Both the position numbers and the translations under genes were made by a program. A stretch of 64,000 nucleotides of DNA, from contig NZ_CP010849.1 in assembly GCF_000931445.1 (NCBI RefSeq), positions 434,001-498,000 of the forward strand, written 5' to 3'. The DNA comes from Streptomyces cyaneogriseus subsp. noncyanogenus (GTDB lineage: Bacteria > Actinomycetota > Actinomycetes > Streptomycetales > Streptomycetaceae). The notes under the pieces are model-generated. The model searched no databases, had not been told where the DNA came from, and was given only the letters and a program-made list of their open reading frames with translations. Shown here piece after piece: positions 62,449-64,000 of this stretch (position 1 is the stretch's first letter; every line of letters starts with the position of its first letter).

Positions 62449-63747
62449 ATGGCGGATGCGACGGCGGAGCTGCTGGATGCCGGGGAACGGCTCGACGCGG
62501 GGGCACTGCGGGAGTTGCAGTTGACCCGGCTGCGGTCGTCGCTACGGCACGCCTACGACAACGTGCCGTTCTACCGGGAGTCGTTCGACAAGGCAGGGGT
62601 GCGGCCGGAGGACTGCCGTTCGCTCGCCGACCTGGCGCGGTTCCCGTTCACCGTCAAGACGGACCTGCGGGAGCAGTACCCGTACGGGATGTTCGCGGTG
62701 CCCCGGGAGCGGGTCCGCCGGATCCACGCCTCCAGCGGCACCACCGGGCAGCCCACGGTCGTCGGCTACACGGAGGGCGATCTGTCGCTGTGGGCGGACA
62801 TGGTGGCCCGCTCGATCCGGGCGGCCGGCGGCAGGCCCGGGGACGTGGTGCACGTGGCCTACGGCTACGGGCTGTTCACCGGGGGCCTGGGCGCCCACTA
62901 CGGCGCGGAGCGGCTGGGCTGCACGGTCGTCCCCGCGTCCGGCGGCATGACGGCCCGCCAGGTGCGGCTGATCCAGGACCTCCGCCCGCGGATCATCATG
63001 GTCACCCCCTCCTACATGCTCACGCTCCTCGACGAGTTCGAGCGGCAGGGCGTGGACCCGCGCGGCACCTCGCTGCGGGTGGGCGTCTTCGGGGCGGAGC
63101 CCTGGACCGAGGAGATGCGGCGGGAGATCGAGGAGCGGTGCGCGATCGACGCGGTGGACATATACGGGCTGTCGGAGGTGATCGGCCCGGGAGTGGCGCA
63201 GGAGTGCGTGGAGACCAAGGACGGGCTGCACATCTGGGAGGACCACTTCTATCCCGAGATCGTGGACCCGGTCACCGGTGAGGTGCTGCCGGAGGGCGAG
63301 GAGGGCGAGCTGGTGTTCACCTCGCTGACCAAGGAGGCGATGCCGGTGATCCGGTACCGCACCCGGGATCTGACACGTCTGCTGCCGGGCACGGCGCGGG
63401 TGTTCCGGCGAATGGAGAAGGTCACCGGCCGCAGCGACGACATGGTGATCCTGCGCGGGGTGAACCTCTTCCCCACCCAGATCGAGGAGATCCTGCTGCG
63501 CACGCCGGGGGTCGCTCCCCACTTCCAGCTCCGTCTGACCCGGGAGGGCAGGCTGGACGCCCTCACGGTGCGGGCCGAGGCGCGTCCCGATGCCGGTCCG
63601 GGGATCAGGGAGGCGGCGGCGCGGTCCGTCGCGGCGGCCGTGAAGGAGGGCATCGGGGTGTCGGTCGGGGTGGAGATCGTCGATCCCGGGACACTGGAGC
63701 GGTCGGTGGGCAAGATCCGCCGGATCGTGGACCTGCGGTCGCGTTAG
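62449..63747 (+). CDS. paaK: Phenylacetate-CoA ligase
   Basis: 432 residues. It activates phenylacetate with ATP and CoA, the first step of the paa aerobic pathway. The AMP-binding signature is HASSGTTGQPTVVGYT (near 94-109); VAYGYGLFTGGLGAHYGAERLG and DIYGLSEVIGPGVAQE (near 230-245) are family motifs. The A10-type lysine is in RSVGKIRRIVDL at the C-terminus. GGGAGG precedes ATG 62449. Other paa genes are not in the window. Its last bases overlap the stop of the convergent acyl-CoA synthetase gene. Confidence 0.92.
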   Translation: MADATAELLDAGERLDAGALRELQLTRLRSSLRHAYDNVPFYRESFDKAGVRPEDCRSLADLARFPFTVKTDLREQYPYGMFAVPRERVRRIHASSGTTGQPTVVGYTEGDLSLWADMVARSIRAAGGRPGDVVHVAYGYGLFTGGLGAHYGAERLGCTVVPASGGMTARQVRLIQDLRPRIIMVTPSYMLTLLDEFERQGVDPRGTSLRVGVFGAEPWTEEMRREIEERCAIDAVDIYGLSEVIGPGVAQECVETKDGLHIWEDHFYPEIVDPVTGEVLPEGEEGELVFTSLTKEAMPVIRYRTRDLTRLLPGTARVFRRMEKVTGRSDDMVILRGVNLFPTQIEEILLRTPGVAPHFQLRLTREGRLDALTVRAEARPDAGPGIREAAARSVAAAVKEGIGVSVGVEIVDPGTLERSVGKIRRIVDLRSR

Positions 63748-64000
63748 CCGTCCGCGAAGCGCCTCCGCAGTTCCCGCTTGAGGATCTTGCCGCTGGCGTT
63801 GCGGGGCAGCTCGTCGACGAACAGGACGCGTTTGGGCGCCTTGAAGGCGGCGAGCCTGTCCCGGGCGTGGGCGATGAGCTGGGCCTCGGTGACCTCGCCG
63901 CGCGGGACGACGACCGCCGTGACGGCCTCGATCCACCGCTCGTCGGGCAGGCCGACCACGGCGGCCTCGGCCACCGCCTCGTGCGTGTACAGGGCGTCTT
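63744..64000 (-). CDS. AMP-dependent acyl-CoA synthetase, C-terminal end (5' end outside window)
   Basis: The last 85 residues of an ANL-family enzyme, read toward lower coordinates. Visible are the small C-terminal domain (AAVVGLPDERWIEAVTAVVV), KAPKRVLFVDELPRN and the A10 motif PRNASGKILKRELR with the catalytic Lys. The frame is open to the window edge, so an N-terminal ~430 residues are expected beyond. Tail-to-tail with paaK by four bases. Substrate not determinable. Confidence 0.85.
   Translation of the reverse strand, partial: DALYTHEAVAEAAVVGLPDERWIEAVTAVVVPRGEVTEAQLIAHARDRLAAFKAPKRVLFVDELPRNASGKILKRELRRRFADG

Noticed and set aside
1..64000. CRISPR arrays, tRNA/rRNA genes, insertion sequences, prophage or a biosynthetic gene cluster
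   Set aside because: No spaced repeats, cloverleaf-like sequences, transposase or integrase motifs, or PKS/NRPS-type genes were seen by eye; a database or covariance search was not possible.

Overview
The window is chromosomal DNA from a Streptomyces. Evidence: about 70-74% G+C with third-position GC bias, GTG and TTG starts, GC-rich hairpin terminators without U-tracts, a WhiB-family gene, an SsgA-like sporulation protein, SPW-repeat and streptophobe membrane proteins, DUF397 and DUF4032 proteins, and a single TTA (bldA) leucine codon in one gene. From memory, the gene order (rsbT/phosphatases - SigB-like sigma - SsgA-like - clpP3/clpP4 - popR - sigL - nsdB) resembles the stress region of the Streptomyces coelicolor right chromosome arm. 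That match was not checked by alignment.

Layout. 1-3.1 kb: end of a stressosome-type operon (RsbT-like kinase, then two SpoIIE phosphatases). 3.3-8.3 kb: type II NADH dehydrogenase, FUSC membrane protein, a DUF1206 protein. 8.6-10.6 kb: a SigB-family sigma factor behind an RsbW-like ATPase. 10.6-16.4 kb: short amino-acid decarboxylase with a hairpin-rich leader, a possible small RNA with a strong terminator, cyclic-nucleotide-binding protein, MFS pump, LysE/LysG-type exporter-regulator pair, WhiB protein. 16.4-25.3 kb: metabolic and housekeeping genes, including alkB with a LexA-like box, a truncated metallo-beta-lactamase-fold gene, DUF4032, AIM24, threonine dehydratase, an F420-type oxidoreductase and an SsgA-family gene. 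25.4-31.8 kb: small membrane and soluble proteins, two oxidoreductases, an RNase HI with a C-terminal Cys/His extension, two VOC proteins. 31.8-35.6 kb: clpP3-clpP4, popR, sigL and another RsbW-like ATPase. 35.9-53.2 kb: mixed metabolism, photolyase, stress membrane proteins, a secreted peptidase, and a 29-codon relic of asparagine synthetase. 53.6-64 kb: a PAS plus degenerate phosphatase protein, nsdB, a TTA-containing kinase-fold gene, a cell-wall amidase, a two-domain universal stress protein, phenylacetate-CoA ligase and the end of an acyl-CoA synthetase.

How it fits together. The window is rich in partner-switching parts: two SigB-type sigma factors, an RsbT-like kinase, two RsbW-like ATPases, two apparently active SpoIIE phosphatases and one pseudo-phosphatase. 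Several short stress-type genes carry SigB-like promoter candidates (GNNTN - 14 bp - GGGTAC). The clpP3/clpP4/popR set is a backup protease circuit in which PopR ends in LAA. AlkB and photolyase add DNA repair. The most striking single observation is that ClpP4 has Gly where the catalytic His should be, while ClpP3 keeps a full triad. No CRISPR array, insertion sequence, tRNA or rRNA was seen.
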